64,000 nt of DNA, taken from assembly GCA_017941735.1 (NCBI GenBank), contig JAGAVW010000057.1, forward strand, positions 124,001 through 188,000, written 5' to 3'. The notes beneath the pieces were generated by a model. It was not told the origin of the DNA. It was given only the letters and a program-made list of their open reading frames with translations, and did not search any database. Position numbers and translations under genes: made by a program. Origin of the DNA: Solobacterium sp. (GTDB lineage: Bacteria > Bacillota_I > Bacilli_A > Erysipelotrichales > Erysipelotrichaceae). Of this stretch, positions 44,273 to 52,607 are shown piece by piece (position 1 is the stretch's first letter; the number at the start of each line of letters is the position of its first letter).

Positions 44273-45466
44273 CTATAAGAAAGTATCCACTTCTTCTTCA
44301 TCACTTACAAACGCAATTGTTTCCTGTTCAATTGCTTCATCAATCATTGTCTCATAATCAAATAAAGTTTCAAGCGTTTCCGCTTTTTTTATACTTGGCT
44401 TCGTGACAGGGTTTTTCGGATCAAAAATCGTACAACAATCCGCATAAGGTAAGATGGATGTTTCATAGGTACCAATTTGTTTTGATAAATCGATAATTTC
44501 TACTTTATCCATACAGACAAGTGGCCTTAATACTGGCATTTGAATGACCGCATTAATGCAGGCAATACTCTCTAATGTTTGCGAAGCTACCTGCCCTACA
44601 CTTTCCCCTGTTCCAATTGCTAAAGCCCTTACCTTATTCGCAACTTTTTCAGCAATGCGATACATCATACGACGCATAATTGTAATCGCATAAGGATCTT
44701 TGGCTGCTTTATAGATTTCTAATTGTAAATCCGTAAAAGGAATGATATGAATTTTCATTGACCCTTGGTAGATACTGACGATTTTCGCTAAATCAAGCAC
44801 CTTTTGTTTGGCTTGGTCACTTGTATAAGGTGGCGAAGCATAATGAATAGCCTCCACTTCTAACCCACGCTTCATCAATTCATAAGCCGCAACTGGAGAA
44901 TCAATTCCTCCTGACAAAAGCAACAATACCTTCCCATTAATTCCGGTTGGATAGCCTCCAATACCAGGAATCTTTTCTAATGTGATATAGGTTTCATGTT
45001 GGTGCACTTCAATTTGGATTGGTACATCTGGATGATGCACATCCACTTTATGTTCTGTATTTTTTAATATTTGCCCGGCAATGGTGCGATTGATTTCATC
45101 ACTATGCATAGGAAAAGACTTATCATGGCGCCGAGAGATAATTTTAAAAGTAGCTTCCTTTGGATAATCTTCCAATAGTTCTAAACACATTTGGCCAATC
45201 GTTTCGATATCGGTTTCCACTTTTTTGGTAAAGGAAAAAGAACTAATTCCAAATACCTTCTGTAATTTCTCTTTGATTGGAACAATATCTGTCCCATTTA
45301 ATTCAATATAAATACGATCATGCGTACGACGAAAAGAAAGCTCTTTATGATCACGAAGAATACGCTTTAAATTCAGTTCTAGTTTCTTTATGAAATCTTT
45401 TCGATTCTTCCCTTTGGTGCTTAATTCTCCAAAGCGAACTAATACGGTATCAAATTCTCTTGCCAT
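44273..45466 (-). CDS. thiI: tRNA 4-thiouridine synthetase ThiI
   Basis: 397 residues. A ferredoxin-like and THUMP RNA-binding region (about 1-165) precedes the PP-loop ATPase with LLLLSGGIDSPVAAYELMKRG. There is no rhodanese domain, the short form typical of Bacillota, which receives sulfur from a dedicated cysteine desulfurase. That enzyme is encoded directly upstream with a 17-base overlap. ATG 45466 is used here; a TTG at 45475 has a better-spaced AAGGAG and is also possible. Confidence 0.95.
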   Translation of the reverse strand: MAREFDTVLVRFGELSTKGKNRKDFIKKLELNLKRILRDHKELSFRRTHDRIYIELNGTDIVPIKEKLQKVFGISSFSFTKKVETDIETIGQMCLELLEDYPKEATFKIISRRHDKSFPMHSDEINRTIAGQILKNTEHKVDVHHPDVPIQIEVHQHETYITLEKIPGIGGYPTGINGKVLLLLSGGIDSPVAAYELMKRGLEVEAIHYASPPYTSDQAKQKVLDLAKIVSIYQGSMKIHIIPFTDLQLEIYKAAKDPYAITIMRRMMYRIAEKVANKVRALAIGTGESVGQVASQTLESIACINAVIQMPVLRPLVCMDKVEIIDLSKQIGTYETSILPYADCCTIFDPKNPVTKPSIKKAETLETLFDYETMIDEAIEQETIAFVSDEEEVDTFL

Positions 45467-46592
45467 AACTCGCAATAATCTCCTTTAAAGCATCAATAAA
45501 TCCATGTACTTCTTCTATTGTGTTGTGTTTTGATAAGCTAATGCGTATACAACTATTCGCAATGGCTTCATTATAGCCCATCGCGAGTAATACATAACTT
45601 GGATTATGACTCTTACTTTCACATGTGCTTCGTGCGGAAACAAGATATCCTTTTTCATTTAACGCATTCTGCATGATTTCACTTGGAATATTTGGATAGG
45701 AAAAATTTACAATCTCACTAATTCCTTCTTCACTGCTATTAATTTGAATGCCTTCAATCCCTTTTAAACCAGAAAGCAACTCTTCTTTTAACGATTGAAT
45801 ATGTGCTTGGTAAGTTTTATGTTCTTCTAAAGCTAAACGCATGGTTTTTGCTAATACCATATTCACAAGGGCATTACTTGTGCCACCACGTAAACCAAAC
45901 TCTTGTTCACCCCCACAGATAAGAGGCAAAAAAGGAACATGCCGTTTTTTAACCAATAAACCACTGCCCTTTAAGCCTTCTATTTTATGTGCAGAAAGCG
46001 AGGCTAAATCAATATCCTTTAAATCGAGTGGTACTTTTGAGAACGATTGGGTGAGATCGACATGGAAATATGCTTGGGATTGTTTTTTGATGATTTCCTT
46101 GATGTCATTAATAGGATTGATTGAACCCACTTCATTATTCACATGCATAATCGATACAATTGCTGTATCTTTACGTAGCGCATCCTTCACATCTTCTACG
46201 CGTACGACCCCTTTTTCATTCACAGGTAAATAGGTAACCGCATAGCCAAAGTGTTCTTCTAATTGCCTACAACAATTTAATACACTGGAATGTTCTATTT
46301 GCGTTGTTATAATATGCTTTTTCTCTTGGTTTGCGAAACACACACCTTTAATGGCTGCATTATTAGCTTCACTGGCGCCTGCGGTAAAAAGGATTTCTTG
46401 ACTTGAAACTCCTAAAAGCCCGGCTATTGCGTTCCGGGCTTTTTCCATCATCCGATGAATTTCACTTCCCTCATCATAAAGGGATTCACTATTCACATAA
46501 TAAGTTTCTAATAGTGTTTCATATGTCTTTAAGACCTCAGGATGAACGTTGGTTGTACTAGAGGAATCAAAATAGACTCTATTCTTCTGCAC
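45450..46592 (-). CDS. Cysteine desulfurase, NifZ-like partner of ThiI
   Basis: About 380 residues, a class V PLP aminotransferase. It has GASEANNAAIKG, the internal aldimine lysine in LSAHKIEGLKGSG and the catalytic cysteine in SARSTCESKSHNPS. It supplies persulfide for 4-thiouridine formation by ThiI. I prefer the GTG at 46592, which leaves the family-like start MQKNRVYFDSSSTT and has GGGAG upstream; the ATG at 46622 with AGGA would add ten residues. It overlaps ezrA, in the ezrA-nifZ-thiI order of B. subtilis. Confidence 0.9.
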   Translation of the reverse strand: MQKNRVYFDSSSTTNVHPEVLKTYETLLETYYVNSESLYDEGSEIHRMMEKARNAIAGLLGVSSQEILFTAGASEANNAAIKGVCFANQEKKHIITTQIEHSSVLNCCRQLEEHFGYAVTYLPVNEKGVVRVEDVKDALRKDTAIVSIMHVNNEVGSINPINDIKEIIKKQSQAYFHVDLTQSFSKVPLDLKDIDLASLSAHKIEGLKGSGLLVKKRHVPFLPLICGGEQEFGLRGGTSNALVNMVLAKTMRLALEEHKTYQAHIQSLKEELLSGLKGIEGIQINSSEEGISEIVNFSYPNIPSEIMQNALNEKGYLVSARSTCESKSHNPSYVLLAMGYNEAIANSCIRISLSKHNTIEEVHGFIDALKEIIASYGKRI

Positions 46593-48312
46593 CTTTTGCG
46601 TTCTCCCGAACCATCTTTTCATAATTTCCTGGATGAATCTTTTCAATGGTTCCAATTGCCGTTGTAAGTGCTTGGGTATAATCTCCATTGCGGAAATTTA
46701 GTTCTGCACGTGTTAATTCGGAATCAATATCGGCATAGGTAGAGCGATAACGATTCCCAAATACGATGGTATTTTCAACCATGACAACCGCACCAACCAC
46801 ATTGTTGACATTGTTGTAAAGCTTATAGATGAAATCAATGGCTTCCCGTAATGTGGAATTTAAGAGTTGTACATTTAATGGAGTCTCGTTGATTAAGCCA
46901 TCTAAAGAACGAATATACTCATTCGCACGCTTCATGTCTTCTTCATATTGAGAACTGATAGAAGGAAGCTTATATTTACGAATGCTGACATCCATTTGAT
47001 TCATAATTACTTGTAACTTCACAAGTTCTTTCTTGGCGCGATCTTCATCACCTGTCGCACCATCAATTCGATCTTTCATCGAAACATATTCACGATTGCA
47101 ATCACTCAAGGATGTATTGATTTCTTTGAGTGCTAATAATGCTTCGCTTGCAGGATATGCAGGATTTGCTAATACTTCTTCTAGTTTTTCACGTTTTTCT
47201 TCTAAGACTTTATATTGTTCTTTTTGATTTGAAATAGTTTCTTCAAATCCTTCTAACCCAAAGCGAACACTCATACGGTCATATTGGGATTCCACATAAT
47301 CCGCATTGTTTTTGACTTCCGCAAATAATTTGTTGTTTTCTTCTTTTAATGCATTCAATTGATCAAATGCATCACTTTCTTTCTTAACCGCTTCATCCAT
47401 TTGTTTTAGACGCAACTTGTAGTCTTCTAAGTGTTCTTTGACATCGGTCGCATCCCCTGCTTTAAGATTCGCTAAATCTTGTTTTAAGCCAGTCGTAATC
47501 ATGGATAGATTCTTTTCGACTTCTAAGTGACGTAAATAAACCCCACGGTCACGGTTTTCAGTATAGTCATGGTGTAATACTTCTGCCATCTTAGGTACAA
47601 CACCACGCGCATCTTGTAATAAGTTTGGAAGACTATTGATGACGCCTTCTAAGCGATCCATGCTTAATTCAATTTCGGTTAATTCATTGCTTGCCTTTTC
47701 AAAATCTTGCGCATACATCCATTCTTCAAAAGCAGAGAACATCTTCTCAATATCGGTAAACCCATTTTGTACAGTAGACCATGCGTAAGATAATTGACTG
47801 TTCTTATCTTGTGCTTTTGCTTTTAAATCACGGAAACGGTTTTTGAGTTCGGTGACTTCTTGACGTTGTTGTGTTTCTTTTTCAAGAATTTGATCTAAGA
47901 ATTTATCTAAATTCGCAACTTGGGTTTCCCCTAACGCAATGCTCGCATTTAGATCTTGTAAATCGAGTTGGGCTTTTTTCAATTTACCAACAAGGATTTC
48001 ATCTTCTGCATCTGCTAATGTTTGTGAGATTTGTTTCAGATTTGCTTCTGCCTTGTCAAAGTCATCTTTCATTTGCGCAACATTTTGCATAGCCTCTGGA
48101 TCGACACGGCTAATCGCAACTGCTTTATTCAACTTAAAAGAAAGAGGGACACTCTTAATTTGGTTATAACGAACTTCTAAAGCTTGTAGTTCGTTACGAT
48201 ATTTATTTGAACGTACACGTTGCACAATAAACCATATAATCAGCAAAACAACGATAATCGCTATTGCAATAATGACATAAATATTTGACAAGATTTGTAA
48301 TACTTTATCCAT
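46579..48312 (-). CDS. ezrA: Septation ring formation regulator EzrA
   Basis: 577 residues from the ATG at 48312 with GAGGAG 10 nt upstream. One N-terminal membrane helix (about 11-33) is followed by a nearly continuous set of spectrin-like coiled-coil helices. Length, topology and position before the desulfurase and thiI match EzrA, which regulates FtsZ ring assembly. ftsZ-ftsA lie 10 kb away. Confidence 0.9.
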   Translation of the reverse strand: MDKVLQILSNIYVIIAIAIIVVLLIIWFIVQRVRSNKYRNELQALEVRYNQIKSVPLSFKLNKAVAISRVDPEAMQNVAQMKDDFDKAEANLKQISQTLADAEDEILVGKLKKAQLDLQDLNASIALGETQVANLDKFLDQILEKETQQRQEVTELKNRFRDLKAKAQDKNSQLSYAWSTVQNGFTDIEKMFSAFEEWMYAQDFEKASNELTEIELSMDRLEGVINSLPNLLQDARGVVPKMAEVLHHDYTENRDRGVYLRHLEVEKNLSMITTGLKQDLANLKAGDATDVKEHLEDYKLRLKQMDEAVKKESDAFDQLNALKEENNKLFAEVKNNADYVESQYDRMSVRFGLEGFEETISNQKEQYKVLEEKREKLEEVLANPAYPASEALLALKEINTSLSDCNREYVSMKDRIDGATGDEDRAKKELVKLQVIMNQMDVSIRKYKLPSISSQYEEDMKRANEYIRSLDGLINETPLNVQLLNSTLREAIDFIYKLYNNVNNVVGAVVMVENTIVFGNRYRSTYADIDSELTRAELNFRNGDYTQALTTAIGTIEKIHPGNYEKMVRENAKGAEE

Positions 48313-48340
48313 AAATCGAACGCTCCTCACATACATAGTT

Positions 48341-48349
48341 ATTCTACCA
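48341..48349 (-). promoter_or_regulatory. ezrA promoter, extended -10
   Basis: TGG-TAGAAT on the minus strand, about 28 nt before the ezrA ATG. No consensus -35. Confidence 0.45.
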
Positions 48350-48424
48350 CAGAATTACCATGTCATCACGCGGAAAACGTATTGGTTTTTACAATTTATT
48401 TCCCGATTTTCTCTTTCTCATAGG

Positions 48425-48454
48425 TTGACTTCTATTCCAGCATTTTGGTATAGT
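48425..48454 (+). promoter_or_regulatory. rpsD promoter
   Basis: TTGACT (48425-48430), an 18-nt spacer and TATAGT (48449-48454), preceded by TGG. It is divergent from ezrA; the rest of the 311-bp gap holds the ezrA promoter and the rpsD leader. Confidence 0.75.
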
Positions 48455-48460
48455 ATTTGA

Positions 48461-48610
48461 GCGTCAAATAATGGCAGCTTGTAGAGTCATGTCGTAGGCG
48501 TTGTTAACCATTAGGCAACCGGAGTACCTTGCTGCATAAAGTGAAACGGAATTATAACAACACCCTTCATTGAAGATCTACACCTGTTGTTGTTTCTCGG
48601 CCATTATAAG
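48461..48610 (+). promoter_or_regulatory. Candidate S4 autoregulatory leader
   Basis: About 160 nt of non-coding leader precede rpsD. GCAGC (near 48475) can pair with GCTGC (near 48530), enclosing a GTTG/CAAC hairpin. Downstream, ACAACA and TGTTGT pair around a CTTC-ATT-GAAG hairpin, just before the ribosome binding site. rpsD leaders that bind S4 are known in Bacillota. The fold is by eye. Confidence 0.5.
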
Positions 48611-48623
48611 GAGGAAACAAAAC

Positions 48624-49226
48624 ATGGCACGTTACACAGGTCCAGTATGGAAGAAAGCGCGGCGCTTAAGCTTCTCCGTATTAGAGACTGGACAAGAATT
48701 AAGAAAACGGACTTATGCTCCAGGGCAACACGGTCCAACAAAGCGCGTTAAATTAAGTGGATATGGTACACAGCTCCGCGAAAAACAAAGAGTTCGTAAC
48801 ATGTATGGCGTAAGTGAACGTCAATTCCACAACACCTTCGTAAAAGCACAAAAACAAGAAGGTATGGCAGGTTATAACTTCCTAGTTATGCTTGAATCTC
48901 GTTTAGACAACCTCGTCTATCGTATGGGCTTTGCTCGCACAAGAAAAGCAGCTCGTCAATTGGTCAACCATGGTCACATTGAAGTAAATGGGAAGAAATT
49001 AGATATCCCATCTGCACAAATTAAACCAGGTTCCGTGATCTCTGTTCGTGAAAAAGCACGCAACATGAAACCAATTAACGAATCCTTAGATTCAAACTAT
49101 GCGGCACCTTCCTTTGTAGAAGTAGACAAAGAAAACAAAAAAGGAACTTATGTAAGAGTTCCAGAGCGTAGTGAATTAAATCAAGAGATTAATGAAGCGC
49201 TCATCGTTGAATACTACAACCGATAA
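48624..49226 (+). CDS. rpsD: Ribosomal protein S4
   Basis: 200 residues starting [19 protein letters not shown], of the zinc-free C-minus type since the N-terminal cysteines are absent. The S4 domain ([32 protein letters not shown]) is intact. It is a primary 16S rRNA binder. AAGGAGG precedes the ATG at 48624; the upstream frame is leader. It is a single-gene unit with promoter, structured leader and terminator. Confidence 0.97.
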   Translation: MARYTGPVWKKARRLSFSVLETGQELRKRTYAPGQHGPTKRVKLSGYGTQLREKQRVRNMYGVSERQFHNTFVKAQKQEGMAGYNFLVMLESRLDNLVYRMGFARTRKAARQLVNHGHIEVNGKKLDIPSAQIKPGSVISVREKARNMKPINESLDSNYAAPSFVEVDKENKKGTYVRVPERSELNQEINEALIVEYYNR

Positions 49227-49233
49227 AAAAGAT

Positions 49234-49262
49234 AAGGCATCGCAATTGCGGTGCCTTCTTTA
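49234..49262 (+). terminator. rpsD terminator
   Basis: AAGGCATCGC and GCGGTGCCTT form a 10-bp stem (one G-U), loop AATT, followed by CTTTATTTG. Confidence 0.82.
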
Positions 49263-49273
49263 TTTGTTAATAT

Positions 49274-49303
49274 AAAAAACGTGATTCCTAGAACCACGTT
49301 TCT
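49274..49303 (-). terminator. gmk terminator
   Basis: AAACGTGG and CACGTTT arms with a loop that can pair further (TTC with GAA), followed by TTTTTATAT on the minus strand. Confidence 0.75.
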
Positions 49304-49315
49304 TTTTATTTGCTT

Positions 49316-49888
49316 TTATTTAGCGCGTTCCATATGACGTTCAATAATCACGCGTATAATATCTGCCGCAAGGCTTACATCATCATTGCAGACGACATAC
49401 TTATACTCTGCAATCTGCTGCATTTCCTTCGCCGCTTTTTCTAAGCGTTGTTGAACAATTTCTTCCGGTTCCGTTTTACGGCCACGAATACGACGTTCTA
49501 ATTCCTCCATGCTTGGTGGAACAATATAGATTGTTAAGGCTTCGGGACATTTTTCACGGATTTGACGGCATCCTTCCACTTCAATTTCAAGAATGACATT
49601 GCGTCCTTGCTCCCGTAATTCTTCCACACCCTTTAATGGCGTTCCATAATAGTTCCCCACAAATTCAGTCCATTCTAATAGTTCTCCATTATCTCGTGCG
49701 CGTTCAAATTCTTCTCTTGTCACAAAATAATAATTGACCCCATCTACTTCTCCAGGACGTTTTTCCCGTGTTGTCATAGAAATGGAATACGATAGTTTAA
49801 GAGCAGGATCCTCAATAAACTCTTTTAATACTGTACCTTTGCCAACCCCGGAAGGTCCGCTAATCACAATCAGTAATCCTTTTGGCAT
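49316..49888 (-). CDS. gmk: Guanylate kinase
   Basis: 190 residues from the ATG at 49888 with AAGGAG 7 nt upstream; an earlier ATG at 49906 would enclose that site. The P-loop is SGPSGVGKGT, then SISMTTREKRPGEVDGVNYYFV and the lid/RIxGR region (RIRGRKTEPEE). It phosphorylates GMP for nucleotide and (p)ppGpp homeostasis. Confidence 0.96.
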   Translation of the reverse strand: MPKGLLIVISGPSGVGKGTVLKEFIEDPALKLSYSISMTTREKRPGEVDGVNYYFVTREEFERARDNGELLEWTEFVGNYYGTPLKGVEELREQGRNVILEIEVEGCRQIREKCPEALTIYIVPPSMEELERRIRGRKTEPEEIVQQRLEKAAKEMQQIAEYKYVVCNDDVSLAADIIRVIIERHMERAK

Positions 49889-49909
49889 AGTTGTTCTCCT
49901 TGCCATTAA

Positions 49910-49937
49910 GGTTACTTCTAAAAAGCAGAATCGTCAA
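49910..49937 (-). promoter_or_regulatory. gmk promoter (tentative)
   Basis: TTGACG (49937-49932), a 16-nt spacer and TAACCT (49915-49910). The same unusual -10, TAACCT, appears upstream of rpmB. Confidence 0.4.
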
Positions 49938-49940
49938 TCA

Positions 49941-49949
49941 TGATATAAT
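49941..49949 (+). promoter_or_regulatory. rqcH promoter, extended -10
   Basis: TGA-TATAAT ends 10 nt upstream of the ATG at 49960. With no ribosome binding site, the mRNA leader should be about 3-4 nt. Confidence 0.6.
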
Positions 49950-49959
49950 GACTTTACTT

Positions 49960-51606
49960 ATGGCTTTAGACGGCATTTTACTCTATAAAATGATTCCGGA
50001 AATCCAGGCAATCTTGCCCTCGCGGATTCAAAAAATCTATCAAATCTCACAAAATGAGATTCTTTTTCAGGTCCATTCTAAAAATAGTGGGAAACAACAG
50101 ATTTTAATTTCCTGTCATTCTCTATATAATCGTATTTTATTAACAAAACGTTCCTATCCTACACCAAAAGAACCAAATAACTTTGTGATGCTATTGCGTA
50201 AGCATTTAGAAGGTGCCACCATGGATTCTATCACCCAAGCGGATTTAGACCGCTGGTGCACAATCAAAATACATCATCATAATCAATTAGGTGATTATGA
50301 AGAATTATCCCTCATTGTCGAACTCATGGGCAAATACGCCAATGTCATTCTCGTAAATCAAGAAAATAAGATATTGGATGCCTTAAAGCGGATTCCACCA
50401 TTTGAGAATAATCGTCGGATTGTCCATCCAGGGGCCGAATTTAAACCAACCCCTCCCCAAGATAAAAAGAATCCTTTCCTTCATCCGATAATTGATCCTA
50501 ATCAATCTCTCACCCAACAGTTTTCAGGATTCTCCCCTTTTCTAGCAAAAGAAATCGAATACCGCATGTCAAATGGGCAATCTTTTGAAGAGGTGTTAAA
50601 AGAAATTGAAGCTTCACATGCGCTTTATATCGCAAACCAAGCTAATGAAGCAGTATTTCACTGTATCCCATTAACACATGTAGGAAAATGCGTGTCTTAC
50701 CCCTTCTTTGAAGGTTTTGATATTCTTTATTATCACAAAGAAGAAAAAGAACGCATCAAAGAAATCAGTGGGGATATTTTTCATGTGGTAAAGCGTGAGC
50801 TCAAACACCAAACCCAAAAACTCCCACGTTTATTAAAAGAATATGATGCTGCTTTAGATTGCGATAAATACCGTCGTTATGGCGACTTATTATATGCACA
50901 TCAAATCAAAGATACCAAAGGATTATCCGAGATTGAACTATTGGATTATGAAACCGAAGAAAAGGTAAAGATTCCTCTTGATGCAAGATACGATGGCGTT
51001 AAGAATGCCCAACGCCTGTTTGCGAAGTATGCAAAGCTGAAAAAAGGACAACAATATTTAGAAGAACAGATTGAAATCTGTAAGCGCGAAATTGCGTATT
51101 TTGAAGGCTTATTAGAACAACTTGATATGGTTGATTTTGAAACAGCCGAAGAGATGAAACAAGAATTAATTAAAGGTGGCTACATGAAACAAGTAGCGAA
51201 AAAGAAAAAACCAAACAAAAAAGACGCAATTCCCGCCTTTCAAACCATTACTCTACCAAATGGCATCTCCATTTCCTTTGGGAAAAATAACTTACAAAAT
51301 GATTATTTAACCTTTCATTACGCCAAAAAGAGTGACCTCTTTTTACACGCAAAAGATTACCATGGGGCCCATGTGATTATTCATTCCGATGAGATCGATG
51401 AGGCAACCTTACGCGCCGGTGCACAAATTGCGGCTTATTTTTCAAAAGGAAGAAATTCATCCAGTGTACCGGTAAACTATAGTTTAGTGAAGGATTTAAA
51501 AAGAATCCCAGGTGCGAAACCTGGGATGGTACAGCTAACAAAATATAAGACTATTTTTATGGATCCAAGTGAAGAAGAAATCCATTCTTTAGGAATTACC
51601 CTTTAG
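49960..51606 (+). CDS. rqcH: Ribosome quality control protein RqcH (NFACT family)
   Basis: 548 residues. The NFACT-N domain (MALDGILLYKMIPEIQ onward, about 1-180), central helical regions with a coiled coil (about 350-430) and the C-terminal NFACT-R domain (LTFHYAKKSDLFLHAKDYHGAHVII; KPGMVQLTKYKTI) are in the usual order. RqcH binds stalled 50S subunits and directs alanine tailing; older names are FbpA or fibronectin-binding protein. The start lies just after an extended -10 with no Shine-Dalgarno sequence. It overlaps the convergent rluB-like gene by 11 bases. Confidence 0.93.
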   Translation: MALDGILLYKMIPEIQAILPSRIQKIYQISQNEILFQVHSKNSGKQQILISCHSLYNRILLTKRSYPTPKEPNNFVMLLRKHLEGATMDSITQADLDRWCTIKIHHHNQLGDYEELSLIVELMGKYANVILVNQENKILDALKRIPPFENNRRIVHPGAEFKPTPPQDKKNPFLHPIIDPNQSLTQQFSGFSPFLAKEIEYRMSNGQSFEEVLKEIEASHALYIANQANEAVFHCIPLTHVGKCVSYPFFEGFDILYYHKEEKERIKEISGDIFHVVKRELKHQTQKLPRLLKEYDAALDCDKYRRYGDLLYAHQIKDTKGLSEIELLDYETEEKVKIPLDARYDGVKNAQRLFAKYAKLKKGQQYLEEQIEICKREIAYFEGLLEQLDMVDFETAEEMKQELIKGGYMKQVAKKKKPNKKDAIPAFQTITLPNGISISFGKNNLQNDYLTFHYAKKSDLFLHAKDYHGAHVIIHSDEIDEATLRAGAQIAAYFSKGRNSSSVPVNYSLVKDLKRIPGAKPGMVQLTKYKTIFMDPSEEEIHSLGITL

Positions 51607-52327
51607 AGGCTTCTTTTACTTGGCTCAAAAGTTGTCGAATCTCATAATTACGAAGTTTCCGATATTCGCCTTGTCTTAGCTTTCCTAATGTTAAACTTCC
51701 ATAAGAAAGACGATTTAAGCGTGTCACTGTATGATGAAAATATTCCATCATACGTTTGATTTCGCGATTCTTACCTTCAAATATCGTTAATTCAAGAATG
51801 GATTTATTCTTTTTTTGGCTACGATTCAATAGATTGACGATTGCGGGTTGCGTTTTCCCATCTTCTAATGGAATCCCTTTTTCTAAAGCTTTGATTTGTG
51901 CATCGGTTAAATACCCATCAATGCTAACTTCATAGGTTTTAGGAATGTGGTGACGTGGATGCATCATTTGGTTCGCAAAATCCCCATCATTTGTAAGAAT
52001 TAAGACACCTGTTGTATCATAATCCAACCGTCCCACAGGAAAAATACGCTCTTTTATATTTGGAAAACAGTCAATAACCGTTGCGCGCCCTTTTTCATCT
52101 TTCAATGAACAAATTGTCTTTTTCGGTTTATTCAAAAGATAATAAACTTTCTCTTCTTTTTGAATTGGTTTATTATCGACTTCAATTTCATCTTTTGAAT
52201 CCACTTTAAAACCTAACTCTTTGACGACGACGCCATTAACCTTTACGCGTCCTTTTTCAATGAGTTCTTCTGCTTTTCTTCGTGATGTAATGCCTGCATT
52301 CGCAATGACTTTTTGTAATCGTTCCAT
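51596..52327 (-). CDS. rluB: 23S rRNA pseudouridine synthase, RluB-like
   Basis: 243 residues from the ATG at 52327. An S4 domain (MERLQKVIANAGITSRRKAEELIEKGRVKVNG) is followed by the catalytic domain with GRLDYDTTGVLILTNDG and the FEGKNREIKRMM motif. The family modifies U2605-equivalent in 23S rRNA. There is no ribosome binding site; it starts 1 nt after the ParB-like gene, suggesting coupled translation. A second, RsuA-type synthase is at 3570. Confidence 0.88.
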   Translation of the reverse strand: MERLQKVIANAGITSRRKAEELIEKGRVKVNGVVVKELGFKVDSKDEIEVDNKPIQKEEKVYYLLNKPKKTICSLKDEKGRATVIDCFPNIKERIFPVGRLDYDTTGVLILTNDGDFANQMMHPRHHIPKTYEVSIDGYLTDAQIKALEKGIPLEDGKTQPAIVNLLNRSQKKNKSILELTIFEGKNREIKRMMEYFHHTVTRLNRLSYGSLTLGKLRQGEYRKLRNYEIRQLLSQVKEASKG

Positions 52328-52328
52328 A

Positions 52329-52607
52329 TTAGTGTTGATTTTGTGTATTGCCCCAATAGGCACTTCCTGCTTTTGAAAAATCATTCAGTAACATAACAGG
52401 AATATTTAAAAACTTCGGATCTTCTTTTCCTAATACAGCACAAGCGGATAAACGTTTCTTCCCATCCATACAACGATAGCCGTTTTCTACCACTTCAACA
52501 CGAACAGGAATCGCAATCCCTCTTGTACGTATACTTTCAAGTAATTCTTTTGAAACATCCACTTTTTCAAATTGAATGGTTGCTAGTGGAACCGTCTTAT
52601 TGATCAC
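52329..52607 (-). CDS. Standalone ParB/sulfiredoxin-fold domain protein
   Basis: 92 residues from a GTG start with AAGGAG 7 nt upstream. The segment IRTRGIAIPVRVEVVENGYRCMDGKKRLSACAVLG matches the N-terminal ParB nuclease/CTPase fold, with the G-x-x-R motif of ParB appearing as DGKKRLSA. The DNA-binding helix-turn-helix and dimerisation parts of ParB are absent. It overlaps the large surface protein gene by 11 bases and abuts rluB. Function is unknown. Confidence 0.75.
   Translation of the reverse strand: MINKTVPLATIQFEKVDVSKELLESIRTRGIAIPVRVEVVENGYRCMDGKKRLSACAVLGKEDPKFLNIPVMLLNDFSKAGSAYWGNTQNQH

Noticed and set aside
49891-49962. An earlier start for rqcH at 49891 or 49948
   Set aside because: These positions lie in or upstream of the TGA-TATAAT promoter element and the added residues do not look like the family; the MALDG start at 49960 matches RqcH.
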